Below, one piece after another: positions 9,635 through 19,414 of a stretch of DNA of 64,000 nt; within the stretch, counting starts at the first letter, position 1, and each line of letters starts with the position of its first letter. Source of the DNA: Hoylesella saccharolytica JCM 17484 (GTDB lineage Bacteria > Bacteroidota > Bacteroidia > Bacteroidales > Bacteroidaceae); assembly GCF_000614205.1 (NCBI RefSeq), contig NZ_BAKN01000001.1, positions 310,001 through 374,000 of the forward strand, given 5' to 3'. A model generated the notes under the pieces. The model was not told the DNA's origin. It did no database searches and saw only the letters and a list, made by a program, of their open reading frames with translations. A program made the translations under genes and the position numbers.

Positions 9635-11423
9635 ATGAAAGCAATTAACGAGCGACTGGCTGCATTGCGCGAGGTGATGCGCAGAGAACATTTAGGGGCT
9701 TTTATTTTCCCCTCTACCGACCCGCATAGTGGTGAATATGTGCCCGATTATTGGAAAGGACGTGAGTGGATAACCGGCTTTGACGGGTCGGCAGGAACGG
9801 CAGTGGTAACGATGAACAGTGCGGCGATGTGGACAGACTCGCGCTATTTCATTGCAGCGGCAGAACAATTAGCGGGTACGGAGTTTGAACTGATGAAACT
9901 GCGGGTGCCCGGAACGCAACCATTGCCGAATGGTTGGCGGGCGAACTGCGTGAGAGCAGTACCACAGAGGTGGCACTTGATGGAATGGTAAACACGTATA
10001 ATGAGGTGAATAGTCTGAAAACCGAACTGAGAAAGGTGGGTGGATTCACCTTAAGAACTAATTTCGACCCCCTTAAAGAGATCTGGAAAGACCGTCCGGA
10101 GATACCTGTTGATGCCGTAAAAATACAGCCATCGGAACTGGCAGGCGAAGAAACAATCAATAAATTGGTTCGAATCAGGCGGGCATTGCGTGCACTTCAT
10201 GCTGATGGAACACTGCTTTCTACCCTCGACGATATAGCGTGGACGCTCAACCTGCGCGGAACGGATGTACGTTGTAATCCTGTTTTCGTAGCTTACTTGT
10301 TGATTTCAGATACCCAAACTACTCTATATATAAATAAGGTAAAACTTACCCGTGAGGTGTCGGCTTATCTTTCGGCGCAGGGAATAACCGTAGATGATTA
10401 CGAAAATGTATCGAAAGGACTGAAAAACTATGCCGAATATAATATTCTGCTCGACCCTGATACCACCAATTATACACTGGCCCGACAGGTTTCTTGTCCT
10501 GAAGTGCTGTTTGAAACATCGCCTGTTCCGGCGCTAAAAGCTGTGAAAAATGAGGCAGAGATACGGGGATTTCACAGCGCAATGCTGAAAGACGGTATCG
10601 CGATGGTCAAGTTTTTGAAGTGGTTACGTCCTGCTGTAGAAGCTGGTGGACAAACAGAGATAAGCCTGAACGAACGCCTTACCGCCCTGCGAGCAGAACA
10701 ACCGCTGTTTCGCGGTGTTTCGTTCGATAGCATTGTAGGCTACGAAGCGCACGGTGCGATTGTGCATTATGAAGCAACGCCTGCAACTGATGCTCCGATA
10801 AAACCTTGCGGACTGGTGCTCATCGATAGTGGGGCACAGTATGAAGATGGTACAACCGACATCACGCGGACCATTGCTTTGGGTGAGATTACGCCCGAAC
10901 AACGACATGTTTACACGTTGGTATTGAAGGGACATATACAGCTTTCGATGTGTAAATTTCCTGAAGGAACCACCGGAACACAGCTTGATATAATGGCTCG
11001 GCAGGCAATGTGGCGTGAGGGATATAACTATTTTCATGGAACGGGGCATGGTGTTGGAGCTTACCTCAACGTACACGAGGGGCCGCAACAAGTTCGGATG
11101 GAGTGGAGGTCTGCACCTTTCAGGGAAGGAATGACCATTACCGACGAGCCGGGACTGTATTTGGAGGAGCAATTTGGCGTGCGGATAGAAAACACGTTAT
11201 TAACCATTCCTTATCGTTCTACTGAATTTGGCGTTTTTCTTCAATTCATCCCGCTCACTCTTTGTCCCATCGACACTGCTCCCATCGACGTTACCCTGCT
11301 TACCGACGAAGAACTATCGTGCTCAATGCCTATCACGATACAGTTTGCGCAACGCTTGCTCCGCATCTTGATGCAGCCGAAAAGGTATGGTTAGAAGCAG
11401 CAACAAAGCCTATAAAGCGCTGA
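9635..11423 (+). CDS. pepP: X-Pro aminopeptidase (aminopeptidase P, M24B), two frameshifts as sequenced
   Basis: Cytoplasmic metallo-aminopeptidase that removes an N-terminal residue preceding proline. The gene is read in three frames. The first runs from ATG 9635 to about 9917. The second covers about 9918-11314. The third carries the C-terminus (IVLNAYHDTVCATLAPHLDA) to the stop at 11421-11423. Restoring one C near 9918 gives RVPGTPTIAEWLAGEL, and one base near 11314 restores the C-terminus; the product is then about 596 residues, normal for this three-domain family. The metal ligands are all visible in the middle frame: Asp in IDSGAQYEDGTTDITRT, His in FHGTGHGVG, Glu in ITDEPGLYLE and Glu in GVRIEN. 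Probably functional if the deletions are sequence errors. Confidence 0.9.
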
Positions 11424-11696
11424 TATAGGCAGCAGAAAAATCGTTTTTTAGTCTAAGTTCAGCATAAGTCATCTCTTTACTATCTTCTCTTCCAAAAGAA
11501 GAAAGGTGCGTTGTATAACTACTGAATCAATCGTAAAGGAGAACCTCAACACCTTGAAAGGAAGAGGCAAAGCATTGCATATTGGAATGTGAGGTTACAT
11601 TTTTTGAGCACACGATTTGTGTATTCAAAAGGTGATGTTTTGGTTATTTGTTGATAGAAATAACAAGAAAAGAAGCCGTCAAAAAGCTTACTCGTT

Positions 11697-12338
11697 CTAT
11701 AATTGGCCTGCTTCTACTTGCAAAACGATGCGTTCGGTAAGCCGGTCTACACCTTCGGGCTGGTATTCTTTCTTCAAACTGGCACCGAAAACCCATGCAA
11801 AAGCCTGATAAAAGCCTGCACGCATAGGACCAAGAAATGCGTGTATGAGGTCGTAAGACGATGAACTGCTTTCGCGATAAATCAGTTTGATAAGCAATTT
11901 ACCCTGTGCGTAGGTTAGCTTCTTCATTCTCGGCGTATATTCTTTCTTAATACTCGCCTCTACAACTTTCATGTGTGCGTCTCTCGCTTTTTTGTTCGGA
12001 AGGGTTTGCAGATATTCGTAGGTTTCGATAATCATGCGGTTACACTCTTTGGCAATGGGCAAAACCTTCTTTACATTATATACCAATCGGTTATAAGCAG
12101 CCCTTTGTCGCTCGTTGGCAAATTCCATCGGAGGGTACACATAAATATTATTCAGCTCTACATATTGTATGCTGTCACCCCCCTCGAGTACTTTTCCTAC
12201 GCGTACCATCGGTACGAATGTGGGGTTGTTCATGTCTACTTCCACTTCTTCGGGATTGACACGAACACCTGCTTGCTTTTGTGCTGACAATTCAACAACA
12301 AAAAACGCGAGTACGAATATGGTCCAAATTCTTTGCAT
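11697..12338 (-). CDS. DUF4294 family exported protein
   Basis: About 213 residues from the chosen start MQRIWTIFVLAFFVVELSAQ, which is a clear signal peptide; the longer frame from 12401 adds 21 residues that fit nothing and overlap the promoter. The core (NRLVYNVKKVLPIAKECNR, KKLTYAQGKLLIKLIYRE, GPMRAGFYQAFAWVFG, LKKEYQP) matches the Bacteroidetes-specific DUF4294 family, whose function is unknown. The TYAQGKLLIKLI block is the family hallmark. It has its own promoter and lies downstream of the S46 peptidase gene on the same strand. Confidence 0.82.
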   Translation of the reverse strand: MQRIWTIFVLAFFVVELSAQKQAGVRVNPEEVEVDMNNPTFVPMVRVGKVLEGGDSIQYVELNNIYVYPPMEFANERQRAAYNRLVYNVKKVLPIAKECNRMIIETYEYLQTLPNKKARDAHMKVVEASIKKEYTPRMKKLTYAQGKLLIKLIYRESSSSSYDLIHAFLGPMRAGFYQAFAWVFGASLKKEYQPEGVDRLTERIVLQVEAGQL

Positions 12339-12389
12339 TATCTGATTGCCGCAGACAGCGTTCTGTTTATACAGCCCGCTGTCTTTCGG

Positions 12390-12397
12390 CAAAAATA
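12390..12397 (-). promoter_or_regulatory. Promoter -7 box of the DUF4294 gene
   Basis: Reads TATTTTTG on the minus strand, about 50 bases upstream of the chosen start at 12338. Its position argues against the longer start at 12401. Confidence 0.65.
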
Positions 12398-12468
12398 GCA
12401 ATATTTTTCTTATTGTGAGAAACGAATTTCTTTTTATCTGCTCAATTAACGCATACTGAACAGAAACA

Positions 12469-14581
12469 TTATTTTATCTTCATCTCTTTCAGCAGACGGT
12501 CAGCGTGGCCCCATTTATCCATCATAAAGAGCACGTAACGAATATCTACACCGATGCAGCGAGCCAATCGTGCATCGAAATTGATGTCGCTCGATAAACT
12601 ATCCCAATTGCCATCAAAGGCCAATCCGATTAGTTCGCCCTTACCATTGAACATCGGCGAGCCGCTGTTTCCGCCCGTTATGTCGTTATTGGTAAGAAAA
12701 CAGAGATGCAGTTTACCCGTCTTTTTGTCGGTATATGGCCCGAAGTTACCACTTGCCAACAGCTCTTTCATAATTGGTTCAGCCTCGTAATCGATGATGT
12801 CTTTTGCTTTATTCATCTTTTCAACCATACTTTCGGCAACGGTATAATAGCCCGATGCTTGCCGCCGAGTTCGAAACCGGTAACCTGTCCGTAGCTTAAA
12901 CGCATTGTAAAGTTGGCATCCGAGTAATGGGGAAGGTCTTCTTCCATACGTAATTTGGCATCGCAGAGGTAGCGTTCTTGCAGTTCGATGGAGTCGTTAA
13001 CTGGTCCGACATTCTCTTTCAGGTCGTAATAAATATCCATAATATCCTGTCCGAAGTTCACACCAACATCTTTTTTATAGGCTTTAGAATTGAAAAACAA
13101 CTTCTTTCCTTTCTTCATCAGCATCGATTTGGCGTATAGATGGTCTACAAACTTGGTATAATTGCCTCCGAAACGTGTATCGATGGTTTTGTAAAAAGCA
13201 GGCAGATACTTGGCATCTACATGTTCGCGATAGTTTTTTAGCAGAACGGCAAGTACCTCTTTATCCAATGCTGCATCCCACTCTTTACTGTTATCGGCAA
13301 ACTGATGATATTGCTTTTTTACATTATCTTTCGGTCCTTTTACCTCCATTCCGTTGATTAGCTTCAGTGCACGCGTAGCCAATTCGTTGGTTCTACGGAA
13401 CGTTTCTGTCCAGAACATCATTGTGCGCACCCCGTTCAGGCGTTGTGCATAGAATTGTTGCAGTGTATCGAGGTTGAGTTTTCCTTTCAAGTAGCCGGTA
13501 GAATCTTGCCAACGACGCAACCGCTGTTCGTAAGCCTGTTTCTGTTGAACCAGTCCGATGGAGTCGATACACTTGTTCATACCGATAGAATTTTTCCAAT
13601 AGTTGGCACTTTGCGCAAACTTCGAATCGTATTTAATGCGCACAGCCTCATCTGCACGCATGTGTTTTTTCATCACTTCCTGCTTAATACCCCTTACTTG
13701 AGCCCTCGGTGTGTTCCTTGCATCACGTCGTTCAATAATGCCGTAACTGGATATGTAACGGCTTGTACTGCCCGGATAGCCCATTGTCATTGAGAAATCG
13801 CCTTCCTGATAACCGTTTAACGATATCGGTGCCCAGTGCTCCGGACGGTAGGGAACATTCTCTTGGGCATACGCTGCAGGTCCGTTGGTCTTGGGATCGG
13901 CGTAAATACGGAATACGGAAAAGTCGCAAGTTTGACGCGGCCACATCCAGTTGTCGGTCTCTCCACCAAATTTTCCCATCGACTTAGGTACAGTAAAGAC
14001 CAGCCGAAGGTCGGTAAAGTTGCGGTAAACAGTAGCATAATACTTGTTGCTTCATAGAAAGCAGCGATGTCTACATGTAACGTGGCATCTGTTTTCTTCA
14101 CCGAGTCGGTCATGGCATTCTGCAATGAATCGATAAGTGCTGCCTGTTTGCTTTTGCTTAGTTGGTGAAGTCCCAGTTTTTCTAAGCGTGATGTAACATC
14201 CTGCTGCGATAACATAAAACTTACAAACGTATCTTTACAGGGCAGTTCATCGGCAAACGACTGTGCTACAAAGCCGTTCAGCATATAGTCGTGCTCAACT
14301 GTCGAGTGACTTCTGATGGCTTCAAAGCCGCAATGATGATTGGTAAAGACCAGTCCGTCGGGCGAAACCACTACGCCTGAGCAAAACCCGGAGAAGTTCA
14401 CCACTGCATTTTTAACAGCATCTTTACTTTTGTAGAGGTCGTCGTAAGGCAGCTGAAAGCCTTCGAGTTTCATTTGTTGGTACACCGCCTGTGGCAGATT
14501 GTACAGTGTCCACATACCTTCGTCGGCCTTAGCAATGCCAAAAGCCGCCATCAAAGCAATACCTAAAATTGTTTTCTTCAT
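12469..14581 (-). CDS. S46 family dipeptidyl-peptidase (Dpp7-like), two frameshifts as sequenced
   Basis: Secreted or periplasmic serine exopeptidase that releases dipeptides, feeding peptide-using Bacteroidales. It is read as three frames: 14581 to about 14051 (signal peptide MKKTILGIALMAAFGIAKA; catalytic His in FTNHHCGFEAI), about 14050 to 12856 (GKFGGETDNWMWPRQTCDF with the catalytic Asp region) and about 12855 to 12469 (catalytic Ser in GGNSGSPMF). Restoring one G in each of GAAG-CAAC and CGG-GCTAT gives YEGNKYYATVYRNF and GKHRGYYTVAESM and a total of about 704 residues, the usual S46 length. The residue after FD in LAFDGNWDS is Gly, as in Dpp7 (broad or hydrophobic P1), not Arg as in the Asp/Glu-specific Dpp11; this subtype call rests on memory of the family. 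The start is 15 bases after the flippase stop, so they may be co-transcribed. Confidence 0.88.
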
Positions 14582-14596
14582 ATCATTTATAGTCTT

Positions 14597-16090
14597 TTAT
14601 TTCTTAAAATATTTCCCGATAAGGGGCAAGCTGTGTAATGGAAAATCCCATCGAATGATGTGTGCAACGAATAAAATTAGTACAATTGTATTGCACAGCA
14701 AGGCCCAACCGGTTGAAAAATGGTTGTTGGCATAGGTCATTACAGCATAGAAAAGTGCGGTAATGGCTACATATATCGCCATGCTGCCCAGCGGATAAGC
14801 AATGGGATACTTTTTCTGACCTATGATATAACTTAATATCATCGCAGTGGCGTAACCTGCAAAGCCCGCCCATGCGCAGGCCATATATCCGTATCGGGGT
14901 ACAAAGATAATGTTAATGGCAACGAGAACGATGCACCCTATGCCTGAGAAATAAGCTCCCCAAATGGTTTTATCGATGAGCTTATACCAAAACGAAAGAT
15001 TGAAATAAACCCCCATCATAATTTCGGCAGCCATCACAATGGGTACAACTTGCAGACCCTCCCAATAATCGCGATGAATGATATAACGCAGAATGTCCAT
15101 ATATCCTACCACTACAAGGAAAGCCAGCAGTGTAAAAATAAGAAAATATTTCATGGCTTTGGCATACGTTTCACGGTTGTTTTTGTCTTCTGCCTTACCG
15201 AAAACGAAAGGCTCGTAAGCATAGCGAAAGGCCTGTGTTATCATTGCCATAATCATTGCTATTTTGCTGGCAGCCCCATAAATGCCCAGTTGCGCATGCG
15301 CATCGTTACCTTTATATATATAGGGGAACATGATTTTATCGGCTGTTTGATTTAAAATACCGGCAATACCGAGCACCAAAATAGGCCAACTATATCTCAT
15401 CATACGGCGCATCAGTTGTTTGTCGAAGGTATATTTAAAGCCCGTTAGTTCTTTATAAAAAAAGAAAGTGATGGGTGCCGTACAAGCCAAATTGATGTAA
15501 AAGGCATATCCTGCGCCCACCGATGGGTCATAAATATGCCCGATAACATCAGGGTAGGTTTTGTATAAAGCGGGCAGCAAGAGGAAGAATACTAAATTAA
15601 GTGTGATGTTCAGCACAACAAACAAAAGTTTAAGTGCTGCAAATTTGATGGGTCGTTTTTGATAACGCAGATACGCAAAAGGGATACATTGAAAGGCATC
15701 AATAGCTACCACCATCGCCATAACCCATATATACGAGGGATGATCAGCGTATCCCATGGCCGATGAGATGGGCGAAAGGAAGATAAAAACGAATATAACA
15801 AAGAGCAACGATGTGGTTCCCACCGACAGTAAGATGGTAGCATACACCTTCTTTGGGTCTTCTTCGCTTTTGTTAGCAAAGCGGAAAAAGGTTGTTTCCA
15901 TTCCGTATGTCAGGATAACGAGCAGTAAAGCGGTGTAAGCATATATGTTAGTGATAACGCCATAGCCACCGCTTGCTTTCGTAATAGCATCGGTATAGAG
16001 CGGTACCAACAAGTAATTAAGAAACCGTCCGATAATACTGCTCAGTCCGTAAATAGCAGTATCTTTTGTTAGTGATTTTAAATTGGCCAT
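14597..16090 (-). CDS. Polysaccharide flippase (Wzx/MATE-like oligosaccharide exporter)
   Basis: 497 residues with about 12-14 hydrophobic segments across the whole length and few charged loops. The N-terminus (TKDTAIYGLSSIIGRFLNYLLVPLYT) is the typical first segment of polysaccharide biosynthesis/Wzx proteins of the MOP superfamily. These flip lipid-linked glycans across the inner membrane. No glycosyltransferase cluster is next to it, so the substrate cannot be told; orphan copies of this subfamily are common in Bacteroidetes. Its start codon lies four bases from the inner end of the left inverted-repeat arm, so its leader includes that repeat. Confidence 0.85.
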   Translation of the reverse strand: MANLKSLTKDTAIYGLSSIIGRFLNYLLVPLYTDAITKASGGYGVITNIYAYTALLLVILTYGMETTFFRFANKSEEDPKKVYATILLSVGTTSLLFVIFVFIFLSPISSAMGYADHPSYIWVMAMVVAIDAFQCIPFAYLRYQKRPIKFAALKLLFVVLNITLNLVFFLLLPALYKTYPDVIGHIYDPSVGAGYAFYINLACTAPITFFFYKELTGFKYTFDKQLMRRMMRYSWPILVLGIAGILNQTADKIMFPYIYKGNDAHAQLGIYGAASKIAMIMAMITQAFRYAYEPFVFGKAEDKNNRETYAKAMKYFLIFTLLAFLVVVGYMDILRYIIHRDYWEGLQVVPIVMAAEIMMGVYFNLSFWYKLIDKTIWGAYFSGIGCIVLVAINIIFVPRYGYMACAWAGFAGYATAMILSYIIGQKKYPIAYPLGSMAIYVAITALFYAVMTYANNHFSTGWALLCNTIVLILFVAHIIRWDFPLHSLPLIGKYFKK

Positions 16091-16093
16091 CGT

Positions 16094-16148
16094 TTAAAGA
16101 TGAAAGGGTGAAAAAGTGAAAAGGTGAAAAGATGCAGACGCCACATAA
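16094..16148. repeat. Left arm of a 55-bp inverted repeat flanking the four-helix-bundle gene
   Basis: These 55 bases are the reverse complement of 16640-16694 with a single mismatch (position 16100). The arm is made of 8-9 base sub-repeats of the type GTGAAAAA or GTGAAAGG and ends in GATGCAGACGCCACATAA. A shorter imperfect copy (GATGCAGATACCGCAT) follows at about 16173-16190. Confidence 0.97.
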
Positions 16149-16208
16149 TCAGCGGGCAAATAAACTGATAAAAAGATGCAGATACCGCATACTTAAACTC
16201 CATTGTCT

Positions 16209-16571
16209 TTATATTTCCTTTTTAGCTTTTAATTTATTGATAATGTTGATTAATGTTCCTATTATTGTTTTCAAATCATTTACGATAGAGTGAAACTCTT
16301 CTTTAGTAATTGTATCCGATTCATACAGCAGTTCTAACCAATATTCTGTTTCATCAGCTTCTTTTAAAGCTATGCTTAATTTATTAATAAAGTCAGCTGT
16401 ACTTTGCGCATTTCTGCTTTCAGCCACATTTGCACCAATACTTGTTCCGCAGCGATATACCTGTTTAGACATCACATACTCATGCTGTTCCTCTATCAAA
16501 TGCTTATATAATTTGATTATTCTTAGAGCAAAACTTTTGGTTAAGCCAGCTATAACATTCGGCTTATACAT
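16209..16571 (-). CDS. Four-helix-bundle protein (S23/IVP-like family)
   Basis: 120 residues, almost all predicted helical. The conserved patterns of the four-helix-bundle / 23S rRNA intervening-sequence protein family are visible: RIIKLYKHLIEE in helix 1, QVYRCGTSIGANVAESRNA in helix 2, FINKLSIALKEADETEYWLELL in helix 3 and a last Ile/Leu-rich helix. Relatives are encoded inside intervening sequences of 23S rRNA genes or, as Avd, beside diversity-generating retroelements; neither rRNA nor a reverse transcriptase is near here. The gene lies inside a pair of nearly perfect 55-bp inverted repeats, between the SpmAB and flippase genes, which suggests an inserted cassette. Molecular role unknown; nucleic-acid binding is a guess from the family. 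Confidence 0.88.
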   Translation of the reverse strand: MYKPNVIAGLTKSFALRIIKLYKHLIEEQHEYVMSKQVYRCGTSIGANVAESRNAQSTADFINKLSIALKEADETEYWLELLYESDTITKEEFHSIVNDLKTIIGTLINIINKLKAKKEI

Positions 16572-16639
16572 ATTTCCTATAAGTTTAGTCAGAATTTATG
16601 TGGTTATCTATCAGCACTTATGTCAGTATTTATCAGAGC

Positions 16640-16694
16640 TTATGTGGCGTCTGCATCTTTTCACCTTTTCACTTTTTCACCCTTTCACCTTTAA
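16640..16694. repeat. Right arm of the 55-bp inverted repeat
   Basis: Reverse complement of 16094-16148 with one mismatch. It begins TTATGTGGCGTCTGCATC and continues with TTTTCACC-type sub-repeats. Its outer end (TTAA) contains the stop codon of the SpmAB gene at 16691-16693, so the repeat abuts or supplies that gene's end. Confidence 0.97.
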
Positions 16695-17923
16695 GAGAAG
16701 AATAGATATGCGATGCCTATCGCGGCAATGACGCCTGCCAAATCGGCGAGCAAACCACATACAACGGCATGACGGGTGTAACGCACACCGATGCTGCCGA
16801 AGTAGACGGCAAGGATGTAAAACGTAGTGTCGGTGCTGCCTTGAAAGATACAACTCAACCTGCCCACAAACGAATCGGCACCGTAAGTTGTCATAGTGTC
16901 AACCATAATGCCGCGTGCTCCTGCGCCGGATAACGGTTTCATCAATGCCGTAGGCAAAGCACCGGCAAAGTCGGTGTTACCCCCACACAGTTCCACAAAC
17001 CATCTGACGCCGGCTATCAGCATATCCATTGCACCCGAAGCACGAAAAACAGCCACGCCGACAAGTATCGCTACAAGGTACGGAATAATGCGAACCGCCG
17101 TATGAAATCCCTCTTTCGCCCCCTCGATAAACACGTCGTAGACATTGACTTTTTTTCTGACACCTGCCCAGATAAATGCAATGATAATCGACATTAACAG
17201 AATATTGGCCACACTTGTGCTCACAAGGTTCATTTGTTCCTTATCCATCCGGTCGAATCCCCATATAATACCCGCCACCATAACACAAGCCCCGAGCAGT
17301 GTCAGCAGTATTCCTTTGTTCAGTAAGTTGGTTTTCTGATACAACGACGTTACCACAATGCCGGCTAAGGTCGAAAAGAACGTAGCCAAAAGGATCGGAA
17401 TAAACACATCGGTAGGTTGTGCTGCGCCCAGCTGTGCCCGATAAGCCATGATGCTGACCGGTATCAACGTGAGCCCCGATGTATTGAGAACCAGAAACAT
17501 AATCATCGAGTTGGTGGCCGTATCTTTCTTCTCGTTCAGTGCTTGTAGTTGCTCCATCGCTTTCAAACCCAAGGGTGTGGCGGCATTATCCAGTCCTAAC
17601 ATATTGGCTGAGATATTCATAAAGATGCTGCCCGTTACGGGATGGCCCTTCGGAATATCGGGAAACAGCTTCGTAAAAACAGGACTCAGCATTCGTGCCA
17701 ATGCGTTGACAACACCTCCACGCTCGCCAATCTTCATGATACCGAGCCATAAAGACAGCACGCCCGTTAGTCCTAACGATATTTCAAACGCTGTTTTCGA
17801 CATCTCGAAAGTACTGTTCATCATAGCAGGAAACACGGCTGTGTCGCCCATGAAAATAAGTTTCATCAGTGCCACAACAAAGGCAATGATGAAAAAGGCT
17901 ATCCAAATATAATTCAACACCAT
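16691..17923 (-). CDS. Fused SpmA/SpmB-like nucleoside-recognition (Gate) membrane protein
   Basis: 410 residues, two nucleoside-recognition (Gate) domains in tandem. The N-half resembles SpmA (ISLGLTGVLSLWLGIMKIGE; then NMLGLDNAATPLGLKAM), the C-half SpmB (PYLVAILVGVAVFRASGAM; LPTALMKPLSGAGARG; IFQGSTDTTFYILAVYFG). In Bacillus the two are separate spore maturation proteins; in Bacteroidetes, which do not sporulate, the fused form is common and its transport function is not established. About 10 membrane segments. The C-terminal stop lies in the outer end of the right inverted-repeat arm. Confidence 0.88.
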   Translation of the reverse strand: MVLNYIWIAFFIIAFVVALMKLIFMGDTAVFPAMMNSTFEMSKTAFEISLGLTGVLSLWLGIMKIGERGGVVNALARMLSPVFTKLFPDIPKGHPVTGSIFMNISANMLGLDNAATPLGLKAMEQLQALNEKKDTATNSMIMFLVLNTSGLTLIPVSIMAYRAQLGAAQPTDVFIPILLATFFSTLAGIVVTSLYQKTNLLNKGILLTLLGACVMVAGIIWGFDRMDKEQMNLVSTSVANILLMSIIIAFIWAGVRKKVNVYDVFIEGAKEGFHTAVRIIPYLVAILVGVAVFRASGAMDMLIAGVRWFVELCGGNTDFAGALPTALMKPLSGAGARGIMVDTMTTYGADSFVGRLSCIFQGSTDTTFYILAVYFGSIGVRYTRHAVVCGLLADLAGVIAAIGIAYLFFS

Positions 17924-17935
17924 AGTTAGTGCAAA

Positions 17936-18176
17936 ATTAAAACAATTTATCCAAGTTTTCGGTTCTCGTCTGCTGTTTTTAAAACCGTCTCTTGTTTTTT
18001 GCCTCTTTTATAGATTTTCTCCTCTTCTTATTCATCAATCGCCCTACCTTTTCTCCTTATTCTCTTCTTTTGCATCCTATAAGTAATTCTTCATTAACCC
18101 ACATTCTGCCAAGTCCTCTTTCTTTTAGGAAAGGCTGAGCGAAGTATTTTGACCCCTACTTATCCTTATATTGGTC
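17936..18176. other. Intergenic pyrimidine-rich stretch, no gene seen
   Basis: Between the divergent SpmAB gene and element A. Bases 17950-18115 are strongly C+T-rich on the plus strand (many CTCTTTT and TCTTCTT words). No open frame, tRNA or clear hairpin was found. The promoter of SpmAB should be here but no good TAnnTTTG box was recognised. Confidence 0.5.
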
Positions 18177-18615
18177 TACCTCATCTACTTACAAATCGTA
18201 ACTTTTTTAACCTTTGGTTACACTTTCAATTTTCTCTTTTTATTACAAATCACTTTTCCAATCTAGCAAAATATTTTCGTTTATTTGGTCAAAAATCAGC
18301 GTTAAAAATCCAAAAGCATAGGTTTTAAGTGGCAAAAGTATAACTTTTAGGATGCAAAACATCATCTTTTAGCGCCTAAAACCTATGCTTTTACAGTCCG
18401 AAAAACACGGTTTTAGGGCGTTTGAAGAGGGAGAAAAGAAGCGAAAAGTTAATGTGTTTTATGCAAGTTGCTCATTATTAATGATATATGTAATCGTAAA
18501 ATTCTTGCGATTTTGCGAGCTAATAACAAGTTGGTGACTTCGATTGACACTCTCGCGAAGTACCTTCCGATTTCTTGACAAGGCGAAAAGTAACAAATTG
18601 TAAGTAGATGGGGTA
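18177..18615 (+). mobile_element. Interspersed element copy A (full length, MITE-like, with terminal inverted repeats)
   Basis: 439 bp. The left end TACCTCATCTACTTACAA and the reverse complement of the right end, TACCCCATCTACTTACAA, begin 30-base terminal inverted repeats that agree at 26 positions. Inside, in order: a conserved 5' part (CTTTTCCAATCTAGC...CGTTTATTTGGTC), about four 22-bp units (18303-18420), the word GGTTTTAGGGCG, a hairpin (GTAAAATTCTTGCGATTTTGC from 18496) and the core CACTCTCGCGAAG (18549-18561) with TTCCGATTTCTTGACAA. No protein is encoded. It lies in the divergent region between SpmAB and the CHAP amidase gene. Copies B, C and D are in the same orientation. Confidence 0.85.
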
Positions 18616-18648
18616 GGGGGAAGAAGGGGATGTATAAAGTAATTTTTA

Positions 18649-18656
18649 TAACTTTG
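18649..18656 (+). promoter_or_regulatory. Promoter -7 box of the CHAP amidase gene
   Basis: TAACTTTG, matching TAnnTTTG, starting 34 bases beyond the right end of element A, so the upstream promoter region abuts the element. Leader about 65 bases. Confidence 0.65.
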
Positions 18657-18727
18657 TTGCAGGGTTTGCATAGATGTGCAACTGGTATTGATTGTTTTTC
18701 TTGAAATATATAGCATTTTAAAAGGTG

Positions 18728-19351
18728 ATGGTAAAAAAGATAATAGGGGTGGCCGTTTTGTTGGCGGTTGTCTTATTGGCTTCCTATTGGGTTGTTACAC
18801 ACTTCAATTTAAACACGAAAATCGGTAGAGGTGAGGTAACAGACAGTATCAATGGGGTGTACGTATACCATAACGGAGGGGTTAATCAAAGTTCAGGTCG
18901 CAACCTTGTCAAGGGTTATAATGTGGGTATTAAATATCAGTGCGTAGAGTTTGTTAAACGTTATTATTTGCAATTTTATCACCACAAAATGCCCGATGCA
19001 TACGGGCATGCCAAAGATTTCTTTGACAAGACACTACTGAACGGCAGGTTAAATGCGAAAAGAGGGTTGATACAATATCGCAACGGTGAAGGGGTGCAGC
19101 CGCAAACAGGCGACTTGCTGGTGTTCGGACCTTCCTTATTGAATCCTTACGGGCATGTTGCCATTGTATCAAAGGCTGACCATAACCAAGTGGAAATGAT
19201 TCAACAAAATAGTGGTCCGTGGGGAAAAAGCCGAGAAGAAATGAACTTAACGCACATAAAAACAGGCTGGAAGATAGAAAACGAACGGGTGCTGGGTTGG
19301 CTAAGAATGCCGGAAAAGGAAGCTGCCAACAGCAATACATATACAGAATAA
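18728..19351 (+). CDS. CHAP-domain amidase, membrane-anchored or exported
   Basis: 207 residues from ATG at 18728 (a GTG at 18725 is possible). An N-terminal hydrophobic segment (IIGVAVLLAVVLLASYWVV) anchors or exports it. The CHAP domain follows: catalytic Cys in GIKYQCVEFVKRYY (about 75), His in NPYGHVAIVSKA (about 143), and an acidic/Asn partner in the following VEMIQQNSG. Such domains cleave amide bonds in peptidoglycan or glutathionylspermidine; the CVEFVKRYY form resembles the glutathionylspermidine-amidase type. It may be co-transcribed with the two following plus-strand genes. Confidence 0.85.
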   Translation: MVKKIIGVAVLLAVVLLASYWVVTHFNLNTKIGRGEVTDSINGVYVYHNGGVNQSSGRNLVKGYNVGIKYQCVEFVKRYYLQFYHHKMPDAYGHAKDFFDKTLLNGRLNAKRGLIQYRNGEGVQPQTGDLLVFGPSLLNPYGHVAIVSKADHNQVEMIQQNSGPWGKSREEMNLTHIKTGWKIENERVLGWLRMPEKEAANSNTYTE

Positions 19352-19414
19352 ACGAATGAAATAGAGACGATATACGGTTGATACATATTATTTTATTTAA
19401 TAAAATAGAGTAGA

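Noticed and set aside
16209..16571. Diversity-generating retroelement accessory protein (Avd)
   Set aside because: The protein family is related, but no reverse transcriptase, template repeat or variable gene lies nearby.
18459..18716. 85-residue minus-strand open frame in element A
   Set aside because: It crosses the right terminal repeat and the CHAP promoter, is not conserved in copies B-D and has no start context.
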